Assembly: GCA_964020155.1 (NCBI GenBank)
Contig: OZ026557.1
Location: forward strand, 3,078,501 to 3,142,500
DNA: 64,000 nucleotides
Direction of reading: 5' to 3'
Source of the DNA: Chondrilla cf. caribensis
Lineage: Eukaryota; Porifera; Demospongiae; Chondrillida; Chondrillidae
Both the position numbers and the translations under genes were made by a program. Within the stretch, counting starts at the first letter, position 1. Each line of letters starts with the position of its first letter. The notes beneath the pieces are model-generated. The model saw only the letters and a program-made list of their open reading frames with translations. It searched no databases and was not told the origin of the DNA. Of the stretch, positions 25,684 through 38,824 are shown in pieces.

Positions 25684-28268
25684 CAGTCCAGAAACCTCCT
25701 ATGATTGTGCTATATTCCAGAGTTAAATTTTAGACTATATTTTCATTCCAAACTTATAATTTTCAGCATCTAGTAATAACAATTACATACTAATTTTTAT
25801 ATATATATATATATATTTATAATGTCATTTTACATATAATTTCTGCAGCATAATGTTTATAATTTTCATCCAAAATTGCTGTTCATACCAGTGTGTTAAT
25901 TCAAAATCTAATAATCAGTCCTAATATTGCACAAAATGCGTACTGCATCTACTTCTGATGAAGTTTGGCCTGCAATAATTGGAATATGTTGACACTATTG
26001 CTGTAGGAATAATATAAAGTCATTTTGAGAAGTAATAGTAATGTATTAGTATTAGTTACTCAATTATGTATAATTTATTCATAATATTATTATAGAAGAT
26101 ACTGTTTTGGATTGGTGTGTATTTTTGGATAGTTACGCATGTCACTTATTGGCAAAATAATTGCGCTGTTTCGCTCTCTTGGGCTCTTTTAGACAAAGTT
26201 CACAACGCACCTAATCTAACTTTGCCTGAAGAACCACAAAAGGATGAAATGTTGTAATCATTTAGACAACAAGTAATGTGCACAATTGTTCAAAAACAGA
26301 CATCAATTTATTAAGGCTTAGCATGTCAACCGACTTCTGTTGTAAGATGTGTGATTATATCTAGATCTGTGCTGACAACAGTGTTAAGAGTCATTGTGAC
26401 TCATGCAAGAGGCACTGGTTACTCTATGCTCTAAGCCAAGGCAATTTTAAAGGCTAACATCATTGTAGAAGAGAGAGAAAATCCAAAAGCCTCAATGATG
26501 ACATCGTATCTGCACATACTATCATTTCATTCACCAGCCATCCAGTGACCCCAATGATTCATTTTGAAGTATATAAAATTAATATTAGGGAATCCATTTA
26601 TCTCACTATTCTTCTAATGATGATTATATTTTGAATAGCCTAAGGTATATTGTATAATGAATAGAATATTTATCATCCTTTGAAGTTGTACTGTATTACA
26701 ATAGTCATTGATAGCAACATATATAATTAAGAAAAAATCACATGTACTGAGGTACAATGAAGTCATGATACTTATCGATGATCTATTGAATTGCATTTTC
26801 GAAATTAAATTCAACATAAGAGGTAATCGTTGGATGGCATAGCAAATAGTAATTTACTTAGCATGTTCAATAAACTTAAAATCTATGAGGAAGCAAATGT
26901 TCTGCAACCATAAAGAAGTTCTGGAAGCCAATGCATGAAAATAAACAGTACCTAGTGTGGGGTACGTTACTGACTCTACTGCACATCGTGGGCATCAGTA
27001 AAAACATTCATCAACAAACACTACTGTATACAAATAAATCATTATTTCATTAGTATGGCTATGTTAGCTAAAAAAATTAAAATGTGCTTGTCTATATCCT
27101 TTGATTTCAAAATCCTATCAAAATGCAATTGCAATTTACTAATAGGAACACATAACCTTTTTGATGTCCATTGAAGAGGCACTCATATTTCAAGTTTGTC
27201 CTTGTGTACTCTTTGTGACGTACACTGCACTTATATGGGTTACTTACACACTTCATGAAACTTCTATGGATTCAGATTACTAAAAGATAACAGTTTAGTA
27301 GGCAGAAATTTGAGTCCTCTTGCAATTCAAGACTGTAAACCTTAATAATAAAATGTTTATAACCTATTATTAATAATAATTACTGTTTATTGCCTATAAT
27401 TGATATTCCATGACTAGGAAGCCAATATTGGAAGGGCATGTCATAAAAAAGTCCATTGTGTTCGTTCTGTTATTGATTTTTGGGTAATACACATAATATA
27501 TTATACTCAATAGTTCAAAATAATTCAATATTAAATAAATAATTTGAATATTAATTAATTAAATTATTTTATAGTACTTGCATGATGCATTACATACCAT
27601 TAATCTTGCATTAGACATACTCATAATGCTTGCAGTACATGATGGCAATGTCAGTAACTGCATGGTGCTTGGATGGCCAGCAATGGACACTATGCAAAAT
27701 GCTGAAAGTTCACCACTCTTTTGTAAGTTCTTACAATTCATTCTACCGGATGAAGAGAGTACAGTACTAAACAGAAGTATTATAATATTATTATGTTTAC
27801 AGATCTGAATTGTGTGTATATAATCATCACAGAATAATGAATAGTAGGACCTGGTTTAAAACTTTCATATACTTTTAGTGGTTGAGACAACAGGGGCACA
27901 AGGGCAGTATGTGATGCTGCTAGAGTGTCCATGTCCTAACCATTATAGCATGTGCTGATATCAAAATCATTATTTTAACACACCAGCTGAATGCTCAAAA
28001 TTTTACACAAGCATAGCAAGGATGCTGTACATGATTTTCACCAACATAGTTTATTATGGCTATCATTATTTGGTTCCAACGTTTGATAATATTGAGAGAG
28101 CCATCCCAAGTCAATTACAAATGTTGCCTTTGGAAAAGTTTGTCTATACACTAAAATTTAATATTATATGTACTAGTGTAAACTTCCAATATATGGTTCG
28201 GCATGTACTTTAACCTCACGACGATTGTCAACTAAGACTAACCAATAGGGATGTTGTCAAAGGTTTGT

Positions 28269-29200
28269 GATGTCCTATTTTTATGGGTCCTCATATTTCA
28301 AATGTACTTTGTGAGATTTCACAAAGCAATGTTCTCACTGTCTGGCACTTCTATGGGGTTCCATGCACATGCAGCTTCAGAACAATGTTTATATGGATTC
28401 CCTTATCATCATGGTATGATTTTGTTTTTGTGATTGCATGGATGAGCTGATATACAGACACTTTTGAACTTCTTTCTAAAGACATAGAGTGCATGTGACA
28501 TGATATTGAAATAATACAAATTACAATGGAATCCAGCATACCCACAGCTCAGTTGTCTAGCATATTATTCGTTTTAAATTACTAAAATAAATATAAAATT
28601 ATGCTTTTATTTATAACTGGTTGGAATTTGTACAATCATTATGACAGATTCACAGTGTGGCATATTTGAGAATGCACTTCAAAATGAGATTCACTGTATC
28701 CTTGAAAAAGTTAATGCATAGCTATAGGTTGCAGTAGGCACATGGAAAAACCTTTTCACAACTATATATGACATCATGAAGCGTGTGCCAAATATTGTAT
28801 TAGGTAAGTCCACAATGTGGGTGTATAATTTACATCACAATGGTACACTTCTTTCATGTTTCTCTGGTACACATTTCTTTATCTGTTGTCACAAATCTTG
28901 TGGGAATCCATGGAAAGTTTTGAGAATTAATTGTGTATTACAAAACCACCCACATCAGTGCAGATTCTAATGAACTAACAAATGACTGTAATTATCGATA
29001 AGGAAGACAACTTCGATCATTTCATCGTTACAGGGAGTAGATCACACATGCTGCCTAATAGGCTTGTGACTTAAAACAACAATCAATTTCAAGTATCAAC
29101 CAAAGTATATAATATATATTTGGATAATATGTATTATACTTATTTGCAGTTTGCAAGTGACCCTGTAATAATACATTGCATTTTACTGAGGTAAAGTAAA
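28269..29200. repeat. Partial array unit 6, gene lost
   Basis: Continues the unit sequence from the anchor through the 'gtagcccacagct..' and 'caatgtgggtgtataatttacatcac' blocks (28530-28970) to about 29190, where similarity to the region upstream of the TATA box ends. No family-1 promoter or exon follows. This is the right-hand end of the array. Confidence 0.7.
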
Positions 29201-29640
29201 CACCGTAATTATGTTGGATATGAGTAATAAGTAAGAGACACCACCAGGTGATTTATTTCCATTAGGGCCTGTAGACTAGACTTGCAATTTCATTCCACAC
29301 ATGAATCGCGGTGTCCGCATAAATGCCTATCCAATAAAAATGGCATATTTTCGATAGATAACAATTGATCATAGCTCCAAAATGCAAGCTAGGTCAAATG
29401 ATCACCAGGCTTTCGGGGAACCTTGTACTAAACATTTAGATTGGACTTATTGCAGAAAAAAATATTCAAAAATTAGCATGAAAACATGTTTTTGACTCGT
29501 ATCTCAGTTTACACAACAGCGCCATAAGACCCCTTTACTCAGATCCTACCACATATAATTATGAATTAGTTCAAAATTACTTCATGATTACAATAATAAT
29601 CTCAGAAAGTACTAATTCCTGCAAATATCCTGATTTACTC
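29201..29640. other. Non-array sequence, nothing recognised
   Basis: No convincing reading frame, RNA gene or repeat is seen between the array end and the minisatellite. Confidence 0.4.
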
Positions 29641-29663
29641 TGGAGTGATCCAAAAATCATTGA

Positions 29664-29870
29664 GTGTGGGTGTGTACACATGTGTGTGGGTGTGTACATG
29701 TGTGAGTGGGTGTGTACATGTGTGAATGGGTGTGTATATACATGTGGAGGTGTTTGTGTGCACATGTGGGTGTACAATACAAGTGGGTGTGGATGTGTAC
29801 ATAGATGAGTGGGTTTGTACACGTGTGAGTGGGTGTGTACATGTGTGAGTGGGTGTGTAAATGTGTGTTG
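29664..29870 (+). repeat. GT-rich minisatellite, ~22-bp unit
   Basis: Variants of GTGGGTGTGTACATGTGTGA repeat about nine times with small length changes. The open frames across it on both strands are only translations of the repeat. Confidence 0.85.
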
Positions 29871-30120
29871 TAGGTTACATCAAGTGAATTTGAAATAATT
29901 ACACAACACAACAGGACACATGTTTATTCCTGGTTCATGTTGTATTCATAAGGTTTTCTACCTGTATTATACCTGTAGCTTATTTTACTATTTCCTACCT
30001 GTCGCTATAGTCACTATTTAATCATATTATCCCTATAATAATTATACTATGCTCTACTTTGACCTATGACCTCCAGAACACAGTATTTGTGTCTTAATGT
30101 GACAGGAAATATGTGTTAGA

Positions 30121-30245
30121 AAGAACTCGCAATGTACATGTACAGTACAGTGTGGTACAAGTGAACACAATGTACATGCACAGTACAGTGTTGTACAGGT
30201 GAACACAATGTACATGTACAGTGCAGTGTTGTACGGGTGAGACGG
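30121..30245 (+). repeat. Minisatellite, three ~45-bp units
   Basis: Three direct units of the type 'caatgtacatgtacagtacag...gtgttgtacaggtgaaca', differing by a few bases. They are rich in the palindrome GTACATGTAC. Confidence 0.8.
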
Positions 30246-30425
30246 TTGTACATGTACAGAACAGATGGATGGGATGTGAACAGCTGCTGGGTATATATGA
30301 ATTCACAGCAGTCAGCACACATTGTCATGATGACCGATACAGTACACCTCTGAACAGTAGTAAACACGATCGGATAAGGGATGCAAACAAAGATTAATGA
30401 ATGAATTGTAATGTATACATGCTAT

Positions 30426-30426
<1 letters not shown>

Positions 30427-30504
<78 letters not shown>
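30427..30504 (+). repeat. (CA)n microsatellite
   Basis: An uninterrupted CA dinucleotide tract of about 78 bp. Confidence 0.97.
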
Positions 30505-30505
<1 letters not shown>

Positions 30506-32468
30506 GGATGATGTCCATGAATGCTGGATGAACATAGCACCACCCTAACTGACCACTGGCTAGCATGAACTACCCCATGAAAACAACTTATCTTAACCAT
30601 ATCATAAAATGGTAATTACACCCTGCCTAACATTGAGGGGAGTGATCACAGCAAACAGTACATGTAGACCTCATGGAAGAAATAACGGACAAAAGTGGAC
30701 TTCAACTGACACGAAAAGACTGTAACATAGACCCTATCAACCGGACAAATCAACACAATGTAGCCAAACGCGTATATACAATGATTTAATAACCATCTCT
30801 TGGGTAGTATACACCGTGGTAGTTCCAATCCTCTGTCGGTCTCCTTGTCGCCTATTCTTCGTTCATTTGCTTCGCTCGAGCTCGTTTTAGTGAAACAACG
30901 TGGTGATCAGGCCGGTGTGAATCACGAGCATTTTGCTATTTGTCACGTGCTTTTGGTTCTTCGTTTCCGTCCCATCAGCTAACCCGTCAGATTAGACTAA
31001 TCAGTTAGTAACCCTTCTCCACGACTGAACTGGAGGATATGCACTCAATGTGACCGGCTATTTTATCAGGTGAGACACTCCACGTTAGTATAAAAGTGAC
31101 TGATGTCCGTGTGTGTGGACCGCGAGTTGCCCGTTGTCGAGTATTGAGTCCCGTCGCTATGCTCGTATTCACAAACTGTACGTGTCCGGATGGATCGCTG
31201 ATCGCCATCTATCATTATTACAAACGATTAAAAAGCATTTTGTAAAAAGGATATGTTGATTTCATGTAAAACCAGATGTAATCACACTGCATGCAGTGAT
31301 GATATCGGGATGGTTATGCTATGATGTGCTCGCCGTAATACTGCGGCGGTACGTGTGACGGTGTGTTGCCCACCAGTTACCCCCGAGTTGTTCTTTGACT
31401 GGTAGGAATGTGTTATACCTATGTCCCACCAAACCCTGGAATACTGCGATCAAGTTCCAATACACGCAAGAAAAATATTAGACTAAGTATTAACTTTGAA
31501 TTTTTGGTGGTAATAATCAATGGTGCAATTTTGCGGTTAAGGGTCTATGATTGTACCCACGAATATTTCATTTTTGTTGGTGATAATGCAGGTAATATAA
31601 TCCACCAACAATAACTGAATATTTCAACCACCATTGTTCTTATATTGTATGCTAATTTGTTCCTTCCCATTAAATTATAAATTTTTAATGTCATTTGAAT
31701 TATTCACTGAACCACAAAATGAGACATAACTCACTAAGCACCTTGCAGAGGCTGGCATTAACAGTGACAAAATATGCCCGTTCACTACCTTTAACCCTAT
31801 GTCTGAGGCCTTATGTAGGATCTTTTGGACTTTAGGATGATTTTTAACACAGAGTTGTTCTTGACATGAATGTGGGTCTTACTCATGCCACATTTCAAAT
31901 GGACTCAAATGACTGTGAACTGCTGCAGCTTGTGACACCTAATCAGTTGTTATATATATATATAGTTCTATTCTTGTCAATAGTGTGTATACCTCGTGGA
32001 TTAACTGTCGCATCTTATATTAACTAAGAGAAGATCTAATTATTCTCTTGTTTTGAGTGTCATTGACCCTAAAATTGGAAGTACAATTCAGTGAAATTCC
32101 CAGTCAATGGAGGAGTCACCCGACAATAGGTATGTTTGAGCATTGTACCCTATGTAATCCTGTGGTTTATAGTGGACATTGACAGTCACTTTTATTGACA
32201 ATGTTTTGTATTGTGTGTGTGTGTTCCTTACAAGGTTATTGGGTATTATTATTAATAGTGGAGTAACATGGAATGGGTATCTTTGCACTCAGTCTCAGTT
32301 GATCTTGGCTGACAGTGTGGACAATTGCAAGTGTCTTTTCAACATTGACTTACCTGTTTATTGCGGTATTAATTGCAGTTGACTCTTTTATGGCTGTGAG
32401 TATGGCTCTATCTCGTAGTGTCTTCCAGTCTACACCAAACTACTGTTGTATGCTTGTAGTAGGAATGA
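30505..32468. other. Region before the death-domain gene, CpG-bearing block
   Basis: 30800-31400 is visibly richer in C, G and CpG than its surroundings and contains a TATA-like 'agtataaaag' at about 31086. It may be a promoter region. A short exon-like stretch at 32107-32129 (ATG, then MEESPDN, then a gtatgt donor) could be a first exon, but I find no partner that reads on in frame. No gene is called. Confidence 0.3.
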
Positions 32469-33213
32469 ATGTTTACCCGCAACAATTACTTGTCTTGTTC
32501 TGTACACGGTGCACCATCCGACGAAGGTCTCTGCAAAGTATTGCAGGAGCACCCAAATTGGGAGACTTATGCTATTCCATTGGGTCTGAACTCTGAGCAA
32601 GTGGACTATTTCTTTCGCATGAAGCGAGGTGACAATGGAGTACTAGCCCTCAGCCACTGGAGGGACGGCCACTGTGGAGAGGACCACCCTGCATGGTTCA
32701 TGGAGGTTCCTTCTGAAGGTCATTGGAGATAGTATAGGTCCTGTTTCTGCTGGAGACCTAGAGAAGGAAGTTCCCACTAAGAGCAACTGGACATTACCAG
32801 TAGGTTGATTTGGCAAATGTACATTGAGCAGGGTTACATCCAAGGAGGTGGAGTCCAGGGGTAATTGCCCCTTACCCTCTACTAAAATCCTGTTTGCCCC
32901 TCCTCCTCTACCATAACATCCTGTTTGCCCCATCCCCTCCATTATCAGCCTGTTTTCCCTCCCCCACTACTATCAGGCTGTTTGTCCTCCTCTTCAACTT
33001 TCAAGAGCTCACCACCCAAGTATATCCAACCCAGCTGTCCCACCCCATCTATGTCATTTATATCACTAGACCATTCCTGCAATAACTCCATCTCTTATAA
33101 ACACAATACTTCAAATGTATCTTTTGCAGGACACTGTCCCTCCTGGTGACTGTCTCTGTTTCACCGGTATGAAGCCCTCACCTCCAGTGAGTGATGGAAT
33201 GCCAATGTTCAAT

Positions 33214-34114
33214 GTGAGTATACATCTTGTGATGATTCCTACATCATACTTATAATATTATAGTCAACAGCCTTCTACCTATCCAATACAATCAGGTATC
33301 AGGGTATCAGGGTATCTCATTTAACCTGGGGAACAGTTAGTCATGGGCTACTATAAGTGGCACCCAGAATGTATATATACAATGTATATACATTTGGTAC
33401 ATAGCACATGGAAGTCACTACGTCATATATACCAGTAGTGTAATCAACTGAAAGACAACCGTGGAATTAAAAACAGCCAAAGTTTAAATCAAAATCAAAT
33501 ATCCCGCATAAAACTCCTTTTGGCTGACTTGATGGGCAAGTACCGCTTGAGACCTGTGATACCGAGTGATGAAAAGCTGTACTCTCCAACCTCATAAGGT
33601 CCGGTACAGCATGGATTGGAATTGGTCAAAGTTCAATTTTCATAGCTGCATGGAATTGGCAACATCCTCTTTTACTGGACATAAAAATTCATGCCATTGG
33701 GTGTGTTTGTAACATACTGGATCCCATGAAAATGAAGTTTAGCAAAGAAGCAGTTAAATGTAGATTTTCCATCAATGATGTGGGATTTGTTTCAGCTCGC
33801 AGCCTCATCAGGGAATTGATAGCTAATCAATGTAAATACTGGACGTCAAAGCTTGCTGCAACCAACATCAACTCAATGTATTGACTTTAGCATAACTCAA
33901 GCATGGACAACAATGAATTATGTTATTCTCGCCATGCTGATATGTTATACATTGTTTAGTATATTTGGTATTCTTATTCTTATTCTTATTCTTATTCTTA
34001 TTCTTATTATTATTATTATTATACTATTGTAATCATAAAATATCTAAAGTGTATACCTTATAATACGAAAATTTGTCGAATTTGCCCAAAAATATCATTG
34101 TTCTACATGTACAG
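33214..34114. other. Long intron of the death-domain gene
   Basis: Contains a short 'atcagggtatcagggtatc' repeat (about 33296-33318) and an ATTCTT hexamer tract (33970-34005) followed by ATT repeats to about 34020. No further exon is seen. The GC-moderate stretch 33470-33850 is unassigned. Confidence 0.5.
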
Positions 34115-35075
34115 GATGTGGATACTGTTGGTGGGGATATCAGTAGTGGTATCAAGCAACACAAGAACCTCTCAGATGTGACATTGGTGCAGTGCTGAGA
34201 TGAACTCACAAGAGGAGTGGTTGATGACATTGTGGTCAACCAGTGTATTCAGATGTTTACATTAAACACCACAGGTAAAGTGATAAGCTATTTCTGGTAT
34301 TCATACTGTAGTTCCTGCATGTACTGGTCTCTTCAGGTACTGTGCTCCGTGCAGAGGAAGAACTAATTCAGAAGTCACTTGAGAATACCAAGAATTATAG
34401 TAAAAACCTGAAATCTCTCCACTTGAACTTCAAGGTTGTTTCCTCCCACTGGATGGTCTCTATTGTGTGTGGTTGCTTTCAAAGTGGAACTGTTGAGAGA
34501 CTCGAGGTTGGAGCTGATCGAGTTGAGGTTAGAATACACTACATGTTCTGGCCTGTTCATTTCTCCACTTCCCAGTTTATTGTACTGTTGTATAGGATAC
34601 CGGTGATGGAGTAGGTGAAGAACTATTGGCAAGACTTGAATCTGCTGTCAGAGAAAACAGCACAATGAGAGAGTTAGAACTACAGTATTGTGGAACCAAC
34701 TCGCCTGCACTTGCTAATGTGACGGAAGCCATACTGAATGGAGCTGTGCATAATAAAAGACTTAGGAGGATGAGAATATCAGTACCTGATACCGTTGAAC
34801 TAGACAAGCTGGTGGATGAAATAGAGCAAGTAAACTAGAAGTTGACATTGGATGTTCGGTATGACATGGTGAGTCTCTTTGAATTGTCTTTGTGGGTCAG
34901 TATTCATTTGCGGTTGTTTGTCAACAGAGATCTGTACGTATGTTAAGCTAGTAGCTCACACCATCTAACAGAGATGGTCCATGTAGAGTTATTCTGCCAT
35001 TGCATTAGGATTGACCTACTGACAGCACAGACGTCAGTAATTGGTCTAGTAATGAATATTGAATGAAGGTTCAAT

Positions 35076-35083
35076 ACACACAC

Positions 35084-35171
<88 letters not shown>

Positions 35172-35186
35172 CCACACACACACACG

Positions 35187-35232
<46 letters not shown>
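35076..35232 (+). repeat. (CA)n microsatellite, interrupted
   Basis: A CA tract of about 157 bp with a few 'ccac' and 'cgca' interruptions, in the intron before the SH3 exon. Confidence 0.97.
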
Positions 35233-35234
<2 letters not shown>

Positions 35235-35353
35235 AAAGCTTGTACTCACAGGTACAGTTCATACATGTTGATTGTTGAACAATGTTTTATAATAATATTT
35301 GATGGTCTTGGCAAAGAGCATTGTTGATTGTGCTCACAGTGTTCTTCCTGTAG

Positions 35354-35524
35354 TCACAATGCTATGTGGCCTTGTATGACTATCCCGGAGGTGAAGAAGG
35401 TGAGGTTTCCTTTGTGGAAGGAGACGCTATCCTCGTTCAGGCCATTCCCCCTGATGGTTGGATGAGTGGTACAGTTCTGAGGACTGGTGAATCAGGATTA
35501 CTACCGTCCAGCTTTGTTCTACAG
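35354..35524 (+). CDS. SH3 domain exon
   Basis: 57 codons between a 'tcctgtag' acceptor and a 'gtgaag' donor, phase 0 on both sides. It shows the hallmark residues of an SH3 fold: A-L-Y-D-Y at the start, 'GEVSF' with the acidic RT loop, 'DGWMSG' with the peptide-binding Trp, and 'GLLPSSFV' matching G-x-x-P-x-x-Y/F-V. It is listed separately because this exon is intact even if the whole gene is not. It binds proline-rich partners in the known family. Confidence 0.85.
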
Positions 35525-36041
35525 GTGAAGCACCATGCTGTTCTCAGTGATCTACCTGTGGAACCCAAGGTCTTACTGTGCAAATGTACCAGACTTGGAC
35601 CAGTACATATCACATAATGTCCCATCAACACAATTGTGTGACATGTATGTATGGTGTGTTGTGTGTTAGGCTGACAGTTTACACCATCCAAAAGATATGG
35701 TCCATGTAGTGTTGAGATGTAGGTGTTTCAATATGAGGGTTCAATACAAGATGGGTGGGATCATAGGGAGGTGGATCATGGTAATTTGTGTGTTGCAAAC
35801 TATTTGCAAACTTTTGCAAAGTGGGCTGAATTGCAAAGAATACAAAATCTTAAAATTGTCGCTTTGTGGTAGATCTCACACATAAAACTAAATGGACCAT
35901 AATATCTGTCTCATGTTGACATGACATTGTACCGCTGGGTCTCAAAAAGTGGGTTCATTATGTGATTTGTGTGTCATCACAAGAGAGGTGGGTCATTGTG
36001 TGTGGAGTGTCAGGTCACATACATACATAGAACTAAATAAC

Positions 36042-36051
36042 CACATACACA

Positions 36052-36110
<59 letters not shown>

Positions 36111-36138
36111 GTTAACACACACACAAAACAACACACAC
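36042..36138 (+). repeat. (CA)n microsatellite
   Basis: A CA tract with short interruptions, directly abutting the left end of the hAT-like MITE at 36139. Confidence 0.95.
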
Positions 36139-36682
36139 CAGTGTTGGGGTCGTTACTTTTGAAAAGTAATCACACTACTTATTACATATTACATTTCATT
36201 TATGTAATTCGTTACAGTTACATATTACTTAATATCAAATGTAACTAGTAATAATATTACATATTACATTGACATACATACATACAATGATACATAATAT
36301 TTCCACCCAAAGAAAGTAGTTTCGTACACATGTCTCCAATCTTTCCGTGTACCCTTGCCAACTCGTGTTTGTTGAAATCATGTGGTTGATTGCACTCAGT
36401 CACTCTCGGTCAGCACATAAGCTAGGAAATCATAGCTAGTGGGCGAGAGGGTCAATTTACAGCCATTGAATGTATGTTTCTTGTTAAAATAAGCCTTTTG
36501 TTTTGTTTATTACTATATTTATGGCCAATATCAGTATTGGATGCAAAAGAAGTAGTGTGTTACTTTTCAAATGTAATATATTATTCGTTACAAGACAGGT
36601 ATTTCGTTATATTACTTGATTACCAGTAGTGTAATAATATTACGTAACTAAATACCAGAGTAATGCGTTACCCACAACACTG
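36139..36682. mobile_element. hAT-like MITE (544 bp) inside a CA repeat
   Basis: Left end CAGTGTTGGGGTCGTTAC and right end GTTACCCACAACACTG form imperfect terminal inverted repeats. The interior is rich in 'gtaatatattac / ttacatattac' motifs, typical of the widespread CAGTGTTGGG...GTAAC non-autonomous hAT elements of animals. Both flanks are CA-repeat sequence, so an 8-bp target duplication cannot be told from the microsatellite. No transposase is encoded. Confidence 0.8.
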
Positions 36683-36991
36683 CACACACAAACACGCACA
36701 CACAATATTATTGTAGTATTCTGATGTGGAGTGTACTCTATGGTATGAAAGGTGCTATCCAATTAGTTGTATAAATTAGTATTTTGCATGTAACATGTAC
36801 TGTATACTTGATTGAATCACTGTCTCTGATGGTTCTGTCAATTGTGTTGGAAGCTGCCTCAGATAGAGGAGTCCATGAGACACACCTCCAACGTTGATTC
36901 TGACGATGACTATGAGATAGCTGATGAAGGATCAATGTAGTCCTCCTCCTACTGGACCGCACGGTTGGTGTATTTACTCTGTGTTTAAAAC

Positions 36992-37078
36992 TCACACACA
37001 CATTCAACACACACACACACACACGCGTGCGCACACACACACACACACATACACACACATACACACACACACACACAA

Positions 37079-37165
<87 letters not shown>

Positions 37166-37171
37166 TACACA
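36992..37171 (+). repeat. (CA)n microsatellite, long
   Basis: A CA tract of about 180 bp with 'gcgtgcg', 'cata' and 'caaa' interruptions, just after the last exon of the death-domain gene. Confidence 0.97.
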
Positions 37172-37460
37172 CCTCACATATTCCTTTCTCTCATGATAGG
37201 AAGATACTTTTCTACTAGTGCATGCTGTCACACCTACTTGTGTAGAAGTAACAGATGTGGTGTCCTCGCTTTTTAATTCGGAATGGTGGTTACATGTCTA
37301 CTACTGACTTTTATACCCCAGACACATGTAGATCCCACTGATATGAATTTTGATTGATTTCAGATGAAGGTTCTTTCTCCACCACCCCATTAACTGACAC
37401 TTCATGCCAAATGGTGTGAAAGTTGCATGACCATTCATTGCAGATATTATATATATATCA

Positions 37461-37509
37461 TTTATGACCGATGCTGGCTATATATTATATAGTTATCATC
37501 GGTCATATA
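37461..37509. repeat. Inverted repeat
   Basis: 'TATGACCGATG' and, 27 bp later, 'CATCGGTCATA' are perfect reverse complements (11 bp), with an AT-rich loop between them. It could form a hairpin. Role unknown. Confidence 0.6.
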
Positions 37510-38824
37510 GCCAAAACGGCCCTTGACCTCAGCATAAAAAAATCAATTGCAATATATTACAGCGATATATCTATCAGTATAACATGATTAAGTACAATGA
37601 ACATCAGTTAAATGTTGGGGGACATCAAGGAGTATCTGTGATGCATGGCCTTGTGAATGAAGTTCGTTGTTCGTTCAATGATGGATTTGTTTTTATTGCA
37701 CATTAAAAGGATATATTATAGTACATATTGATTGTTTTATGTACGCCTGGACATCACAGGTATATACAAAATGTTTTCAGATTGATTAATGATTTGAAAT
37801 CATATAGACATAACTATAAATCACAGTTTAGTATTTGGATTGAATTAATATATAATATAGATTGAGACATTATACTAAAACATCATCCATTTATAAGCTC
37901 TTCCACTACTCATTGTTACTGGATGATCTGCATGGTTTCTTTGTCAGTGTACAGTGTGTAAATGGATGTACCTTAGTTCTGATGTCACTTGTCAAACATC
38001 TTTATAGTGAGTTTGTATGGTCTTCCAGCTATGTATGAAATTCTGACCTTTTGCATGCATTCTGTCATCCCACTTTCAGGTTGTCTTGAAGGGTGCAATG
38101 TCCATATAGAGAGCAAGTAAAGAAGAGATCAAACAAATTCAAGGTGATGAATCAACATTACCCTACAGATGCATATATGAAACCAATTAAGTGTGCACTG
38201 ATGTTACTATACTATATATAGGAAGACTAAATGTGTTAATTTACAATAATAATAATTGGTAACCCTCTGTACTATTGCACGGTTGGCAGGTCTACTGAAT
38301 ATCTATTTCAAAATTGACTGTGTGCATTCCTGATGTATTCCTGAGTGACGACTAATGAAGCTCCCATTTGAATTCTTCATGGCATGTATGAGCTCTTCAC
38401 ATATAATATATAAATCTATTTGCATATTATAATATTATATAATATAGCAATTTACATGTCATAATCAGTGTTACTGATAATGACATACAATAATATTATG
38501 ATGATAATGACGTACCACGATATGTTATGCATATAAGACCATATTAAGTTGTGACTACAGGTCTTTGTTATTTGTATCGACCCTTACAGGCATATGGGAA
38601 TATTACTGCATCTCCATATTCACAAGGGTATTGTACATTATTGGCAACAACATAGGTGGGTGTTTCTCATATCTTCTAGAGCTATATGAAATGTAGTTTC
38701 TCTTGCATTTCTACAGTGAAATTTAAGATTAAAAAATGAAATATCAAAAATGACCCTACATAAGTGTTCACATCCTAAACAGCATAATATGTACACATGA
38801 TATATGCTAAAGATAATTTTGTGA
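37510..38824. other. Intergenic, nothing recognised
   Basis: AT-rich sequence with no supported gene, RNA gene or clear transposon. Confidence 0.4.

Larger units (their letters stand above)
23714..28268. repeat. Array unit 5 (4.55 kb, contains family-1 copy 5)
   Basis: Same order as units 3 and 4 but with only one copy of the internal ~600-bp segment. A deletion of roughly 270 bp lies near 26990 ('gcacatcgtgggcatcagtaaaaacattc'). A TA microsatellite lies at about 25797-25816. The zinc-finger block at 27150-27290 is more decayed. Confidence 0.85.
32469..36940 (+). pseudogene. Death-domain / LRR / SH3 gene, probably broken
   Basis: Exon-like blocks in order. (1) A death domain at about 32508-32799 ('NWETYAIPLGL', 'GDNGVLALSHWRDG'), with a frame change at about 32690-32700 before 'WRFLLKVIGDSIGP'. 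(2) A 28-codon linker exon, 33130-33213. (3) LRR-like exons 34115-34274, 34337-34527 and 34596-34829 ('LKSLHLNF', 'MRELELQYCG', 'NKRLRRMRI'). (4) An SH3 domain exon 35354-35524 with the ALYDY motif, an acidic RT-loop, the conserved Trp and 'GLLPSSFV'. (5) An acidic tail exon 36863-36940 ending EIADEGSM. Nearly all junctions are phase 0. Lesions are the death-domain frameshift and an in-frame TGA at 34196. A TAG at 34836 is avoided if the donor at 34830 is used. Proteins of this kind act in cytoplasmic death/immune signalling. No NACHT domain is visible. Confidence 0.6.

Noticed and set aside
12570..28268. Regular direct repeats as a CRISPR-like array
   Set aside because: The repeats are kilobase-scale gene duplications in eukaryotic DNA, not short repeat-spacer arrays.
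29577..29911. His/Thr/Pro-rich frames over the GT-rich minisatellite
   Set aside because: They follow the repeat period in several frames. No start context or splice support.
30312..30600. Cys-Val repeat frames over CA tracts (also 34943-35262 and 36738-37231)
   Set aside because: Simple translations of dinucleotide repeats.
30800..30982. 60-codon frame in the CpG-bearing block
   Set aside because: Short and without motif. The block is more likely promoter or transposon sequence.
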